Source: JAKOQB01 sp036824465
Lineage (GTDB): Bacteria > Pseudomonadota > Gammaproteobacteria > Burkholderiales > Burkholderiaceae_F
Reading direction: 5' to 3'
DNA length: 62,737 nt
Assembly (NCBI GenBank): GCA_036824465.1
Contig: DAITAC010000010.1
Coordinates: 1-62,737 of the forward strand
Shown here: positions 26,616 to 35,851 of the stretch, in pieces
How the letters are laid out: the number at the start of each line of letters is the position of its first letter
Numbering within the stretch: the first letter of the stretch is position 1
Notes under the pieces: model-generated
Database searches by the model: none
Seen by the model: only the letters and a program-made list of their open reading frames with translations
What the model was told of the DNA's origin: nothing
Position numbers and translations under genes: made by a program

Positions 26616-26671
26616 GCGATGGCGTTCGTCTTTGCCGGTCGCCGTCGCCCCCCGTTTGCAGCGAGTCACTG

Positions 26672-27823
26672 ATGGTTCGCTGGCTTCTACCAGAAGGCAT
26701 CTCCGATGTGCTGCCGCAGGAGGCACGTCGCCTGGAACAGATGCGGCGCGCGTTGCTGGATCTGTTTGCGGGGTCCGGATATGAAATGGTGATTCCGCCG
26801 CTTCTCGAGTACGTGGACTCGCTGTTGACTGGCGCCGGCGCCGATCTTGATCTGCGAACCTTCAAGCTGGTCGACCAGGTTTCCGGACGCATGCTGGGCC
26901 TGCGCGCAGACACGACCCCGCAAGTTGCCCGGATCGACGCCCACATTCTGAATCGACCTGGCGTGGTGCGGCTGTGCTACGCATCGAGTGTCCTGCACGC
27001 ACGGCCGCTGCATCCGCTGGCAACGCGTGAACCGTTTCAGGTTGGTGCTGAGCTTTACGGGCACGCCGGACTGGCCGCCGACGCCGAGATCCTGCGACTG
27101 GCGGCGGCGGCCCTGACGACGATTGGCGTGACCGGTGCGCGCTTCGATCTCGGCCATACAGGAGTGCTGCGTGCTCTGGTGTCTGCGGATGCCGAGTCGG
27201 TCAGACGCACCGACGATATCGTTGCGGCGCTTAGCAGCAAGGACGCGTCCGCACTGGACGCCGCGATCGACGGCCTGTCAGTGCAGGCAGTGCGCGGTCT
27301 GCGCGCGTTGCTCAGATTGCATGGTGGAAGAGAGGTGCTGTCGCGTGCGCGAATCGAGCTACCGGCCTCGCCGCAGATCAACGCTGCGCTCGATGAGATC
27401 GAAGAGCTCGCAAGGCACGCTGGCGTCGACGACGTAAGCTTTGATCTTGCCGATCTGCACGGCTACCGGTATCACACCGGCGTGACGTTCGCGGCGTATT
27501 TCCCGGGCCTGCCCGGCGCCGTGGTGCGTGGGGGACGCTACGACGATATCGGGCGCGCATTCGGGCGCGCCCGTCCGGCAACGGGGTTTTCGATCGACCT
27601 GCGCGATCTGACGCGGACGAATGTCAATGGCGAGATACGCGCGATACTTGCACCGACCGGCGCCGACACATCGCTGATTGCGTTCATCGGAGCATTGCGC
27701 GATTCGGGAGAGATCGTCGTGCAGCAACTTGCGGTTGACGATGTGCCTGCCAGTCACGGTTTCGACCGCGAAATCCGCCGGGAAGGCGGAGCCTGGAAAG
27801 TCGTTCCGCGCAACCATCATTGA
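26672..27823 (+). CDS. hisZ: ATP phosphoribosyltransferase regulatory subunit
   Basis: A 383-residue HisS-like protein without an anticodon-binding domain. HisZ pairs with a short HisG to make the first enzyme of histidine synthesis and gives it histidine feedback control. Visible are WLLPEGISDVLPQEA, RADTTPQVARIDAHIL and GGRYDDIGRAFGRARPATGF. The ATG at 26672 matches the family start. hisG is not in this window. The hflC-DUF2065-hisZ-purA order is typical of betaproteobacteria. Confidence 0.93.
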   Translation: MVRWLLPEGISDVLPQEARRLEQMRRALLDLFAGSGYEMVIPPLLEYVDSLLTGAGADLDLRTFKLVDQVSGRMLGLRADTTPQVARIDAHILNRPGVVRLCYASSVLHARPLHPLATREPFQVGAELYGHAGLAADAEILRLAAAALTTIGVTGARFDLGHTGVLRALVSADAESVRRTDDIVAALSSKDASALDAAIDGLSVQAVRGLRALLRLHGGREVLSRARIELPASPQINAALDEIEELARHAGVDDVSFDLADLHGYRYHTGVTFAAYFPGLPGAVVRGGRYDDIGRAFGRARPATGFSIDLRDLTRTNVNGEIRAILAPTGADTSLIAFIGALRDSGEIVVQQLAVDDVPASHGFDREIRREGGAWKVVPRNHH

Positions 27824-27846
27824 AGGAACAGAGTACGGAACCCGTC

Positions 27847-29142
27847 ATGGCAAAGAATCTGGTCGTCATCGGTACGCAGTGGGGTGACGAAGGCAAGGGC
27901 AAGATCGTCGACTGGCTGACGGAGCAGGCGCAGGGCGTTGTGCGCTTCCAGGGCGGCCACAACGCGGGCCACACGCTGGTGATCCAGGGCCGCAAGACAA
28001 TCCTTCGCCTGATCCCGTCGGGAATCCTGCGTCCTGACGTCGCGTGTTACATCGGCAACGGCGTCGTGCTGTCGCCGCAGGCGCTGCTGGCCGAGATCGA
28101 CGAGCTGACCGCGGCCGGGGTTGAATGCATATCGCGGCTGGCGATCAGCGGCAATTGCCCGCTGATCCTTGACTACCACGTCGCGCTCGACAAAGCGCGC
28201 GAAGAACGCAAGGGAGCCGGCAAGATCGGAACCACGGGACGCGGTATCGGCCCGGCATACGAAGACAAGGTCGGGCGGCGCGCAGTGCGCGCGCAGGACG
28301 TGTTTGACGCGGCGCGCTTTGCCGAGCGCGTGCGCGAGGCGCTTGACCTTCACAACTTCGTGCTCACCCGCTATTTCGGTGGCGAGGCAATCGACGCCGA
28401 TGGCGTGATCGATCGTACGCTGCGACTGGCTGAGCGGCTCAAGCCGATGCTGACCGATGTGTCGTATCGGCTGAACAAGGCGATGAGCGATGGCCATCGG
28501 CTGCTGTTTGAAGGCGCCCAGGGCACATTGCTCGACGTCGACCACGGAACGTATCCGTTTGTCACTTCAAGTAATACCGTCGCGGGCGCCGCCGCAGCCG
28601 GTGCGGGCGTCGCGCCGCAGAAGCTGCACTACGTCCTGGGCATCACCAAGGCCTATGCGACTCGGGTCGGTTCCGGCCCATTTCCGACTGAGTTGCTCGA
28701 CGCCACCGGCGAGCGCTTGCGCACCAAGGGCAACGAGTTTGGTTCGGTCACCGGTCGGCCACGGCGCTGTGGCTGGTTCGACGCTGCGGCACTGAGGCGC
28801 GCGGTCCAGATCAATGGGCTGACCGGGCTATGCATCACCAAGCTCGACGTCCTCGACGGTCTTAAGACAGTACGCCTGTGCACCGGGTACCGTTTCGAAG
28901 GCGCGGTTACCGATATCCTTCCGTACGGCGCCGATCAGGTGGGACGCTGCGAACCGGTGTATGAGGATTTTCCTGGCTGGTCAGAGACGACCGAAGGGGT
29001 GCGCGACTGGGCCGAGCTGCCGGGCAACGCGCAGCGTTATCTGAACCGCCTGAGCGAAGTCACTGACGTACCGATCGACCTGATTTCCACCGGCGCGGAC
29101 CGCGAGGAGACGATAGTGCTTCGCCAGCCGTTCAATGACTGA
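27847..29142 (+). CDS. purA: adenylosuccinate synthetase
   Basis: A 431-residue GTP-dependent enzyme that joins IMP and aspartate on the path to AMP. GTQWGDEGKGK near residue 10 is the phosphate-binding loop; GGHNAGHTLV, GTTGRGIGPAYEDK and STGADREETIV are further signatures. The ATG at 27847 gives the standard length. It lies in the hflXKC-hisZ-purA group, and a phosphoribosyltransferase gene follows. Confidence 0.97.
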   Translation: MAKNLVVIGTQWGDEGKGKIVDWLTEQAQGVVRFQGGHNAGHTLVIQGRKTILRLIPSGILRPDVACYIGNGVVLSPQALLAEIDELTAAGVECISRLAISGNCPLILDYHVALDKAREERKGAGKIGTTGRGIGPAYEDKVGRRAVRAQDVFDAARFAERVREALDLHNFVLTRYFGGEAIDADGVIDRTLRLAERLKPMLTDVSYRLNKAMSDGHRLLFEGAQGTLLDVDHGTYPFVTSSNTVAGAAAAGAGVAPQKLHYVLGITKAYATRVGSGPFPTELLDATGERLRTKGNEFGSVTGRPRRCGWFDAAALRRAVQINGLTGLCITKLDVLDGLKTVRLCTGYRFEGAVTDILPYGADQVGRCEPVYEDFPGWSETTEGVRDWAELPGNAQRYLNRLSEVTDVPIDLISTGADREETIVLRQPFND

Positions 29143-29161
29143 CCGCCGGAGCTCTGCAACG

Positions 29162-29674
29162 ATGGAACACCTGTACGTCACGTGGGACGAATATCACCGC
29201 CTGATTGAGCGGCTCGCGCTGCAGGTCTACGAGTCGGGGTATCGATTCGACGCCATCCTGAGCCTCGCGCGCGGCGGACTGCGCATCGGCGACGTCTTCT
29301 CCCGCATCTATGACCGTCCGCTCGCAATCCTGGCGACAAGCTCGTATCGCGAGGCGGCCGGAACGCATCAGGGACGGCTCGACATCGCCGATTACATCAC
29401 CATGACCGGCGGCAAACTGGAGGGAAAGATCCTGCTGGTCGACGATCTGGTCGACTCTGGAGTCACGCTGGAGCGTGTCATGGAGCATCTGCGCGAGCGC
29501 TTCTCGGCGGTCACCGAAGTGCGCACCGCCGTCTTGTGGCACAAGGCGGTGTCAATGTTCAAACCCGATTACAGCGTCGAGTATCTGCCAGCGAGCCCGT
29601 GGATACACCAGCCATTCGAGGAGTACGACGCGTTGCGACCGAATCAGCTGGCGGCGCGCCTGCGCCAACCGTGA
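29162..29674 (+). CDS. type I phosphoribosyltransferase, purine salvage type
   Basis: A 170-residue PRTase. The PRPP-binding motif is ILLVDDLVDSGVTLE (about residues 99-113), and FDAILSLARGGLRIGD gives the substrate loop. The C-terminus includes WIHQPFEEYD. It resembles hypoxanthine or xanthine-guanine phosphoribosyltransferases, but the exact base cannot be told from sequence. The ATG at 29162 has CGGAG ten bases upstream; ATG 29135, overlapping purA, would add nine residues. Pairing with purA fits purine metabolism. Confidence 0.87.
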   Translation: MEHLYVTWDEYHRLIERLALQVYESGYRFDAILSLARGGLRIGDVFSRIYDRPLAILATSSYREAAGTHQGRLDIADYITMTGGKLEGKILLVDDLVDSGVTLERVMEHLRERFSAVTEVRTAVLWHKAVSMFKPDYSVEYLPASPWIHQPFEEYDALRPNQLAARLRQP

Positions 29675-29702
29675 TTGCCACGGTCGCGCCAAAAAGAAAA
29701 AC

Positions 29703-29746
29703 CCAGCTTGCGCTGGCGCTTGCTATGGTGCCCAGGAGAGGACTCG
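29703..29746. repeat. direct repeat, copy 1, of tRNA-Leu 3' end plus its terminator
   Basis: These 44 bases are identical to 29850-29893, which contain the 3' end of the intact tRNA-Leu and its terminator stem, 147 bp away. Copy 1 holds CCA, discriminator, acceptor 3' strand and part of the T arm, all read on the minus strand, plus the CCAGC/GCTGG stem and a T-tract on the minus strand. Confidence 0.85.
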
Positions 29747-29834
29747 GTCACCCACGCGCGACCCCGGGCGCGGCTTTGCATGCCGCGCCATTCGAGTCCT
29801 CGCGCGCAGCACACCGGTGCTGCGCTTCCTGGGC
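29726..29834 (-). pseudogene. possible degenerate tRNA-Leu remnant
   Basis: On the minus strand the stretch begins GCCCAGG and ends CCTGGGCACCA, so both acceptor strands of tRNA-Leu are present. The interior has no leucine anticodon arm, and the T stem is broken because the 5' side no longer pairs with CCTCT. At 109 nt it is too long for a normal tRNA. It may be a decayed duplicate, or a 3'-end copy with a chance 5' match. Confidence 0.4.
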
Positions 29835-29837
29835 AGG

Positions 29838-29864
29838 AAAAACAAAAAGCCAGCTTGCGCTGGC
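29838..29864 (-). terminator. terminator of tRNA-Leu
   Basis: Read on the minus strand, GCCAGC GCAA GCTGGC forms a 6-bp stem with a 4-nt loop followed by CTTTTTGTTTTT. It lies nine bases after the CCA end of tRNA-Leu. The same stem and T-tract recur in the upstream duplicate at 29691-29716. Confidence 0.75.
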
Positions 29865-29872
29865 GCTTGCTA

Positions 29873-29957
<85 letters not shown>

Positions 29958-30068
29958 ACGGGGCGAGGCGCGAATTGTAAGGTCCGTCCCTCGCATGTCA
30001 AATTGACGCGCATTGCGCACCAGATGTGCACAACCACAGAACACAGCGAAAGAATTTGATTGATTTCC

Positions 30069-32462
30069 ATGCAACACCCGCCTGATCGGGATGTCATCGT
30101 CAACGCGTTGAGCCACGCGCGCACTCCGCTGACTCCAGATGACCTGGCACAGCGCCTGAGAGTTGCCGACGCGCAGCGAGCCCAGTTCGAAGTGGACCTG
30201 GCGGAGCTTGAGCGCGCCGGACGCATCGTTCGCAATCGCGCCGGGCTGCTGCTGCTGTCGGCGCGCGCGCATCTGTTGTCAGGCCAGGTCCAGGGCCATC
30301 GTGACGGGTTCGGTTTCCTGATCCGCGATGACGGCGGGCCTGATCTCGTGCTGCCCGAGCACGAGATGACAAAGGTTCTGCATGGTGATCGCGTGCTGGC
30401 GCGCGTCAGCGGGCAGGACCGGCGCGGGCGGACCGAGGGCGAAATCGTCGAAGTCATCGAGCATCGGACCAACCGACTGGTGGGCCGCCTGCTCAACGAG
30501 CGGGGCGTCACGATCGTGGTGCCGGAGGATCAACGCATCGCGCACGACATCCTGGTGCCGCCAGGCGCGGTGCTGTCAGCGCAGCCTGGCCAGGTCGTGG
30601 TGGTCGAAATCGTGCAGCAGCCGCAACGCCACGTGCAGCCGGTCGGGCGCGTGGTCGAGGTGCTGGGTGCGATCGATGATCCCGGAATGGAGATCGAGAT
30701 TGCCGTGCGCAAGTTCGCCGTGCCGCACGAATTCCCGGCGTCAGCGCTGGCAGCAGCCGAGACATTGCCGAGCCATGTGCAGCCCGCGGACCTCGCAAAC
30801 CGCGTCGATCTTCGGGACGTGCCGCTGGTGACGATCGATGGCGAAGACGCGCGTGACTTCGACGATGCGGTTTACTGCGAGCCGATCGGGGCGAAGCGCA
30901 GCAAGTGGCGATTGATCGTCGCCATTGCCGACGTAAGCCACTACGTGCAGTCCGGTGACGCGCTCGATGCCGAAGCGCAGAACCGCTCGACCTCGGTGTA
31001 CTTCCCGCGGCGCGTGATTCCGATGCTGCCGGAGAAGCTGTCGAACGGCCTGTGTTCACTGAACCCGCGCGTCGATCGACTGGTGCTGGTCGCTGACATG
31101 GTGGTCACCGCCAAGGGCGAAATCAGCGGCTATCAGTTCTATCCCGCCGTGATGCATTCGCATGCGCGGCTGACCTATACCGAGGTGTGGGAGGCATTGT
31201 CGGTCCCCGATAGCCGCGCGGCGCAACGCCTTGCGCCGTTGCTGCCTCAATTGAGCGATCTGTATGACCTGTACCGCGTGCTGGCCAAGGCGCGTGAGGC
31301 GCGTGGCGCAATCGACTTTGAAACTGCCGAGACCTACATCGTGTGCGATGCAAACGGCCGCATCGAACGCATCGTCCCGCGCACTCGCAATGACGCCCAC
31401 AAGCTGATTGAGGAGTGCATGTTGGCAGCTAACGTGTGCACCGCCGATTTCCTGGCCCGCCACGAGCATCCCGCGTTGTATCGCGTTCACGAAGGGCCAA
31501 CACCCGATCGTCTGACCAATGTCAGGGCGCTGCTCAAGTCGCTGGGGCTGAATCTTGAAGGCGGCGACGAGCCGCAGCCCGCCGATTACGCGGCGTTGAT
31601 CCGCAAGATCCGGGCACGACCCGATGTGCAGTTGCTGCAGACCGTGCTGCTGCGTTCAATGCAACAGGCGATCTACAGTCCGCATAACGTCGGCCACTTC
31701 GGGCTCGCGTACCCGCAGTACACACACTTCACATCGCCGATCCGTCGTTATCCCGATCTGCTGACGCACCGGGTGATCAAGACGATCCTGCAGCGCGGCG
31801 TCTTCTTGCCTCACGTCTTTGGTTCGGCCGGTGTCGAAGAGGCGCATCCGGTGCGTCGCGAAGGCAAAGCGAAGGCATCGGCGGGCCTGCCGAGCTGGGA
31901 AAAACTCGGCTTGCTGTGCTCCGCCAACGAGCGCCGGGCCGATGATGCGTCGCGCGATGTCGAGGCCTGGCTGAAGAGTTACTACATGCGCGATCGCGTC
32001 GGCGAAACGTTTTCCGGCACGATCAACGCGGTGGTGCCGTTCGGAATCTTCGTGCAGCTCGACGATCTGTTCGTCGAAGGATTGGTGCATGTTTCCGAGC
32101 TGGGCTCGGAGTATTTCAGCTTCAACGACGCACTGCACGAATTGCGCGGCGAGCGAACCGGGCTTCGCTTCCGTCTTGCTGATCGCGTCACGGTGCAGGT
32201 CGCGCGTGTCGACCTCGAAGCACGTCGCATCGATTTCCGGCTGGTGCGCAGTACCGATCGCAAGGCGTTGCTGCAAACGGCGGCCGCTTCCGCGGAGGTG
32301 CGGAGCGAACCGCGCAAGGGCGAAAGCGTGGAAGAGCGCCAGGCGCGCCGTGCCGTCATCGCGGCGCGCAAACTGCGCGATGGCGACAAGCGCGAGCGCG
32401 CGCGGACCGGCAAGCGCGGCGTCGGTCTGAATCGCGGCAAGTCGCGCCATCGCGGGCGTTGA
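30069..32462 (+). CDS. rnr: ribonuclease R
   Basis: A 797-residue 3'-5' exoribonuclease that degrades structured RNA. An N-terminal winged helix (about 1-75) and cold-shock domains are followed by the RNB catalytic domain with the Asp cluster GEDARDFDDAV and HFTSPIRRYPDLLTHR. An S1 domain (GTINAVVPFGIFVQLDDLFV) and a basic tail rich in Arg/Lys complete it. The ATG at 30069 is chosen over TTG 30060; no clear Shine-Dalgarno is seen for either. rlmB follows after six bases. Confidence 0.95.
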   Translation: MQHPPDRDVIVNALSHARTPLTPDDLAQRLRVADAQRAQFEVDLAELERAGRIVRNRAGLLLLSARAHLLSGQVQGHRDGFGFLIRDDGGPDLVLPEHEMTKVLHGDRVLARVSGQDRRGRTEGEIVEVIEHRTNRLVGRLLNERGVTIVVPEDQRIAHDILVPPGAVLSAQPGQVVVVEIVQQPQRHVQPVGRVVEVLGAIDDPGMEIEIAVRKFAVPHEFPASALAAAETLPSHVQPADLANRVDLRDVPLVTIDGEDARDFDDAVYCEPIGAKRSKWRLIVAIADVSHYVQSGDALDAEAQNRSTSVYFPRRVIPMLPEKLSNGLCSLNPRVDRLVLVADMVVTAKGEISGYQFYPAVMHSHARLTYTEVWEALSVPDSRAAQRLAPLLPQLSDLYDLYRVLAKAREARGAIDFETAETYIVCDANGRIERIVPRTRNDAHKLIEECMLAANVCTADFLARHEHPALYRVHEGPTPDRLTNVRALLKSLGLNLEGGDEPQPADYAALIRKIRARPDVQLLQTVLLRSMQQAIYSPHNVGHFGLAYPQYTHFTSPIRRYPDLLTHRVIKTILQRGVFLPHVFGSAGVEEAHPVRREGKAKASAGLPSWEKLGLLCSANERRADDASRDVEAWLKSYYMRDRVGETFSGTINAVVPFGIFVQLDDLFVEGLVHVSELGSEYFSFNDALHELRGERTGLRFRLADRVTVQVARVDLEARRIDFRLVRSTDRKALLQTAAASAEVRSEPRKGESVEERQARRAVIAARKLRDGDKRERARTGKRGVGLNRGKSRHRGR

Positions 32463-32468
32463 GCGCGG

Positions 32469-33239
32469 GTGCGGGTTGATCCGGTGAGCAGCAGCGGCAA
32501 GCGTGCAATCGCCGGTTTCCACGCCGTGACGGCAAGGTTGCGACATGCAGCCGACAGCGTCGAGGCGCTGTATGTCGATGCGCGGCGACGCGATGCGCGG
32601 ATGCAGCAGTTGCTGCAACGAGCGCAGTCGGCGGGCGTGCGGGTGATCGCGGTTGACGCACAGCGGCTGCGCGGCCTGGCGGGCGACGTGCCGCATCAGG
32701 GCGTTGTCGCCATCTGCGAACCAACGCAAGCTGCGCGCACGCTGGATGACGTGGTCGCCAACGTGTCGAAGGACACACTGGTGTTGCTGCTCGATGGTGT
32801 GACGGACCCGCGCAATCTCGGCGCGTGCATGCGCACGGCCGATGCGGCGGGCGCCAATGCGCTGATCATCCCGCGCGATCGATCGGCGGCAATGACCGGC
32901 GTCGTCGACAAGGCTGCAGCGGGAGCGGCCGCGACGCTGCCGCTGATCACAGTGACCAACCTGGTGCGCGCAATGGGCGATTTGAAGCAGGCGGGCATCT
33001 GGATTGCCGGCGCCGTGGGCGATGCGGACAAGACGCTGTACGAACTCGATCTCACCGGCCCGCTTGCATGGGCGCTCGGCGCGGAGAGCGAGGGGCTGCG
33101 GCGCCTGACGCGCGAACGCTGCGACTGGCTGGCGCGCATACCGATGGCGGGTCACGTCGAAAGCCTGAACGTGTCGGTTGCGGCCGGAATCTGTCTATTC
33201 GAAACGTGTCGGCAACGCAGCGCCGGTGCGAGTCGTTGA
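32469..33239 (+). CDS. rlmB: 23S rRNA (guanosine-2'-O-)-methyltransferase RlmB
   Basis: A 256-residue SpoU-family enzyme that methylates G2251 of 23S rRNA. A short N-terminal L30e-like substrate domain is followed by the trefoil-knot SPOUT domain with DPRNLGACMRTADAAGA, ALGAESEGLRRL and SLNVSVAAGICLFE. It starts at GTG 32469; GTG 32484 is also possible. rnr-rlmB adjacency is widely conserved. Confidence 0.94.
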   Translation: MRVDPVSSSGKRAIAGFHAVTARLRHAADSVEALYVDARRRDARMQQLLQRAQSAGVRVIAVDAQRLRGLAGDVPHQGVVAICEPTQAARTLDDVVANVSKDTLVLLLDGVTDPRNLGACMRTADAAGANALIIPRDRSAAMTGVVDKAAAGAAATLPLITVTNLVRAMGDLKQAGIWIAGAVGDADKTLYELDLTGPLAWALGAESEGLRRLTRERCDWLARIPMAGHVESLNVSVAAGICLFETCRQRSAGASR

Positions 33240-33290
33240 GCGGCTCCGCTCCGACTTGAATCCTTCTGTGCTCACGCGCAAGATTGACCC

Positions 33291-34307
33291 ATGCTCGCCG
33301 CCCTGGCATCAATGGCATTTCTGGCGCTCTTCACGACAATGCCGCTCGTGTGGCTTCAGATCGGTGCGCCATGGATGACGTTGATCGTCACATTCATCGC
33401 GATTCCGGTCGTTGACGCGCTCGTCGGCGCACGTTTGGGCAATGCCTTCACTCGCATGCACCCGAGGACGGCACGCTGGGTTCCGCGCGCTCAGGTGCTC
33501 TTTCAGGCCTTCCTGCTTGCAATGGCGGTCTTCGTCGCGCCAGAACTGTCATGGACCTCGCTGTTCGTTTTCGCGCTTGCGATCGGCACGGTGACTGGCG
33601 GACTGGGAATCACGATCGCCCACGAACTCGGGCATCGCGCAAGTGCGCTGGATCGCGGTTTGGCCAAGGCGCTTCTGGTCAGCGTCTGTTATGGCCACTT
33701 CTATGTCGAACATGTGCGCGGCCATCACGTTCGCGTGGCCACGCCCGAGGATCCGGCGACCGCGCCGCGGGGGATGAATGTCTACCGTTTCCTGCTTCGC
33801 TCCGTCGTCGGCAGTCTCCTTCATGCCTGGCAACTCGAAGCGATGCGGCTGCGACATCATGGACGATCGGCGTGGCATATCTCCAACTGGGTGCTGACCG
33901 GCACAGTGATTGCGGCCGCTTCCGCCGCGGCAGCGGCGGCGATGGGTGGAACACATGGGATGGTCCTGTTTGTAGTGCAGGCGATCTGGGCCTTCGTGCT
34001 GCTCGAGATCGTCAATTACATCGAGCATTACGGACTGTGCCGCCGTCGCCAGGGTGCACGCTATGAGCCGGTGAGTGAAGAGCACTCCTGGAATGCCGAC
34101 TACGCCGTCAGCAACTGGATTCTGTTCAATCTGCAGTTGCATTCTGATCACCATGCACATGTGCAGCGACCGTATGAAGCGCTTCGAACCGTGACTTCTG
34201 CACCTCAGTTGCCAGCGGGCTACCCGACTCTGCTGCCGCTCGCGCTGGTGCCACCGCTGTGGTTCGCGCTCATGAATCCGCGTCTGCCCGCACGGGAGGC
34301 GGCTTGA
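33291..34307 (+). CDS. alkB: AlkB-type alkane 1-monooxygenase
   Basis: A 338-residue integral-membrane di-iron enzyme expected to hydroxylate terminal methyl groups of alkanes. All His boxes of the family are present: HELGH (111-115), HVRGHH with VATPEDPATA (141-157), the NYIEHYGL signature (242-249) and HSDHHAH (284-290), among about six hydrophobic segments. It is slightly shorter than typical AlkB proteins. No rubredoxin, rubredoxin reductase or alcohol dehydrogenase gene is nearby, so electron partners must be elsewhere. It starts 51 bases after rlmB and overlaps the sirtuin gene by TTGA. Xylene-monooxygenase relatives are less likely given the NYIEHYGL box. Confidence 0.88.
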   Translation: MLAALASMAFLALFTTMPLVWLQIGAPWMTLIVTFIAIPVVDALVGARLGNAFTRMHPRTARWVPRAQVLFQAFLLAMAVFVAPELSWTSLFVFALAIGTVTGGLGITIAHELGHRASALDRGLAKALLVSVCYGHFYVEHVRGHHVRVATPEDPATAPRGMNVYRFLLRSVVGSLLHAWQLEAMRLRHHGRSAWHISNWVLTGTVIAAASAAAAAAMGGTHGMVLFVVQAIWAFVLLEIVNYIEHYGLCRRRQGARYEPVSEEHSWNADYAVSNWILFNLQLHSDHHAHVQRPYEALRTVTSAPQLPAGYPTLLPLALVPPLWFALMNPRLPAREAA

Positions 34308-35044
34308 AGCGCGAGGAAGTTGCGCACGCGCGGCAAATTCTCGCCTGCGCAACGCGCGTTGCCGTGCTGACCGGCGCAGGCGTGTCGGCGGAGAGCGGGA
34401 TTCCAACCTTTCGCGATGCGCAGACCGGCATGTGGGCGAAATTCGATCCGACCCAGTTGGCATCGCCCGAGGGATTCCGTGCCGACCCGGCCCTTGTGTG
34501 GCGATGGTATGCGGCGCGCCGCACTCGGTTGAAGGAGGTGGAGCCGAACGCCGGTCACCGCGCACTGGCAGCGGCCGCGGCGCGTTTTGAAGAGTTCACG
34601 TTGATTACGCAGAACGTTGACGGACTGCATGCGCGCGCCGGCAGCCGCGACGTGATCGAACTGCACGGGAACATTTTGCGCACCAGGTGCTTTGATGATT
34701 GCGGCGTCGTTTTCGACTCACTGGACGCGTTGCCGTCCGGTGAGCCGCCACTTTGCCCGCGATGCAAGGCTTTTCTGCGTCCCGATGTGGTCTGGTTTGG
34801 CGAGATGCTGGACCCCTCTGTGCTCGACCGGGCTGAGCGCGCCGCATCCGAGGCGCAAGTCATGTTGGTCGTGGGCACCTCGGGTCTTGTGTATCCCGCC
34901 GCAGGATTGGCGCTGACCGCGCGGCGCCACGGCGCCCAGATCGTGGTCGTCAACCCGGACGAAAGCGAACTGGATTCGATTGCCGGGGTATGCCTTCGAG
35001 CGCGTGCCGGTGAGGCGTTGCCAGAACTGCTTGGCGCGCACTGA
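34304..35044 (+). CDS. cobB: NAD-dependent deacylase, sirtuin family
   Basis: A 246-residue Sir2-family enzyme that removes acyl groups from lysines, using NAD. Motifs are GAGVSAESGIPTFR, the TQNVDGLH catalytic region with ELHGN, a zinc site with Cys pairs (RCFDDC and CPRC), and VVGTSGLVYPAAG. WYAARR near residue 70 contains the YxxR pair that marks class III desuccinylase-type sirtuins. The first zinc pair is spaced CxxxC, slightly unusual. TTG 34304 overlaps the alkB stop and has GGGAGG upstream. The symbol is by family only. Confidence 0.88.
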   Translation: MKREEVAHARQILACATRVAVLTGAGVSAESGIPTFRDAQTGMWAKFDPTQLASPEGFRADPALVWRWYAARRTRLKEVEPNAGHRALAAAAARFEEFTLITQNVDGLHARAGSRDVIELHGNILRTRCFDDCGVVFDSLDALPSGEPPLCPRCKAFLRPDVVWFGEMLDPSVLDRAERAASEAQVMLVVGTSGLVYPAAGLALTARRHGAQIVVVNPDESELDSIAGVCLRARAGEALPELLGAH

Positions 35045-35064
35045 GATTTCGATCACGCGGCGCT

Positions 35065-35094
35065 TTGCTCCGGGACCGTGTTTCCAGTTAGAAT
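35065..35094 (+). promoter_or_regulatory. candidate promoter of the rpsF operon
   Basis: TTGCTC (35065-35070) and TAGAAT (35089-35094) are separated by 18 bp, a fair sigma-70 promoter. It would give an rpsF leader of about 60 nt, long enough for ribosomal-protein autoregulation. No specific binding site was identified. Confidence 0.45.
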
Positions 35095-35162
35095 CGCAGA
35101 CTTTTCAAGGCCTTGCCACACTCGAAAGACGCTTGAGGTGGCTTAATCCATAAGGAGATCCG

Positions 35163-35528
35163 ATGCGTCACTACGAAATCTGCTTCATCGTCCATCCGGA
35201 CCAGAGCGAGCAGGTGCCGGCAATGATCGAGCGTTACAAGACGCTGGTCGCCGGCCAGGGCGGCAAAGTTCATCGCGTTGAAGACTGGGGTCGCCGCCAG
35301 CTTGCATATCCAATCGAGAAACTCGTCAAGGCGCACTATGTGCTGCTGAACATCGAGTGCGGCAAAGCCACTCTCGATGAACTTGAGCACGGATTCCGCT
35401 ACAACGACGCGGTGCTGCGCCATCTGACCGTTGGCCTGAAGAAAGCGGCAATGACCCCATCGCCGATGATGAAGGTGGTCGAGAAGGAAGAAGCCAAGAA
35501 GGCGGCAGCCGAGCAGGCGGCGGCCTGA
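35163..35528 (+). CDS. rpsF: 30S ribosomal protein S6
   Basis: A 121-residue protein with the S6 start MRHYEICFIVHPDQSEQ and the conserved EDWGRRQLAYPIEK block, plus an Ala/Lys/Glu-rich tail. It binds 16S rRNA together with S18. The RBS AAGGAG is strong. It heads the rpsF-priB-rpsR-rplI operon. Confidence 0.97.
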   Translation: MRHYEICFIVHPDQSEQVPAMIERYKTLVAGQGGKVHRVEDWGRRQLAYPIEKLVKAHYVLLNIECGKATLDELEHGFRYNDAVLRHLTVGLKKAAMTPSPMMKVVEKEEAKKAAAEQAAA

Positions 35529-35550
35529 AGCGGCGCGTCGCGGCGACCGA

Positions 35551-35850
35551 TTGAATCGCGTTCAGCTCAGCGCTTCGTTGGCGGCCCGTTCGGATCTTCG
35601 TTTCACGCCCGTTGGCGTGCCGGTCCTGGAGCTGGGACTTGCACATCAAAGCGCGGTCGCAGAGGCGGGCACCGAGCGCACGCTGCAGTTCGAACTCGAC
35701 GCAATTGCGCTCGGTGACATTGCACAGCGTCTGGCGCGAGTGGATCTCGGGAAGAAACTGAACTTGACCGGATTTCTCGCGCCTCGCAGCCGACGATCAC
35801 GACGACTGGTTTTTCACATCAACGAATTCGTATTGGATACAGGAGTTTGA
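35551..35850 (+). CDS. priB: primosomal replication protein N (PriB)
   Basis: A 99-residue OB-fold single-strand DNA-binding protein that works with PriA in restart of stalled replication forks. Conserved blocks are RFTPVGVPVLELGLAH and the C-terminal LVFHINEFVLD. It starts with TTG at 35551. Its place between rpsF and rpsR is diagnostic. It ends one base before the rpsR start. Confidence 0.92.
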   Translation: MNRVQLSASLAARSDLRFTPVGVPVLELGLAHQSAVAEAGTERTLQFELDAIALGDIAQRLARVDLGKKLNLTGFLAPRSRRSRRLVFHINEFVLDTGV

Positions 35851-35851
35851 A

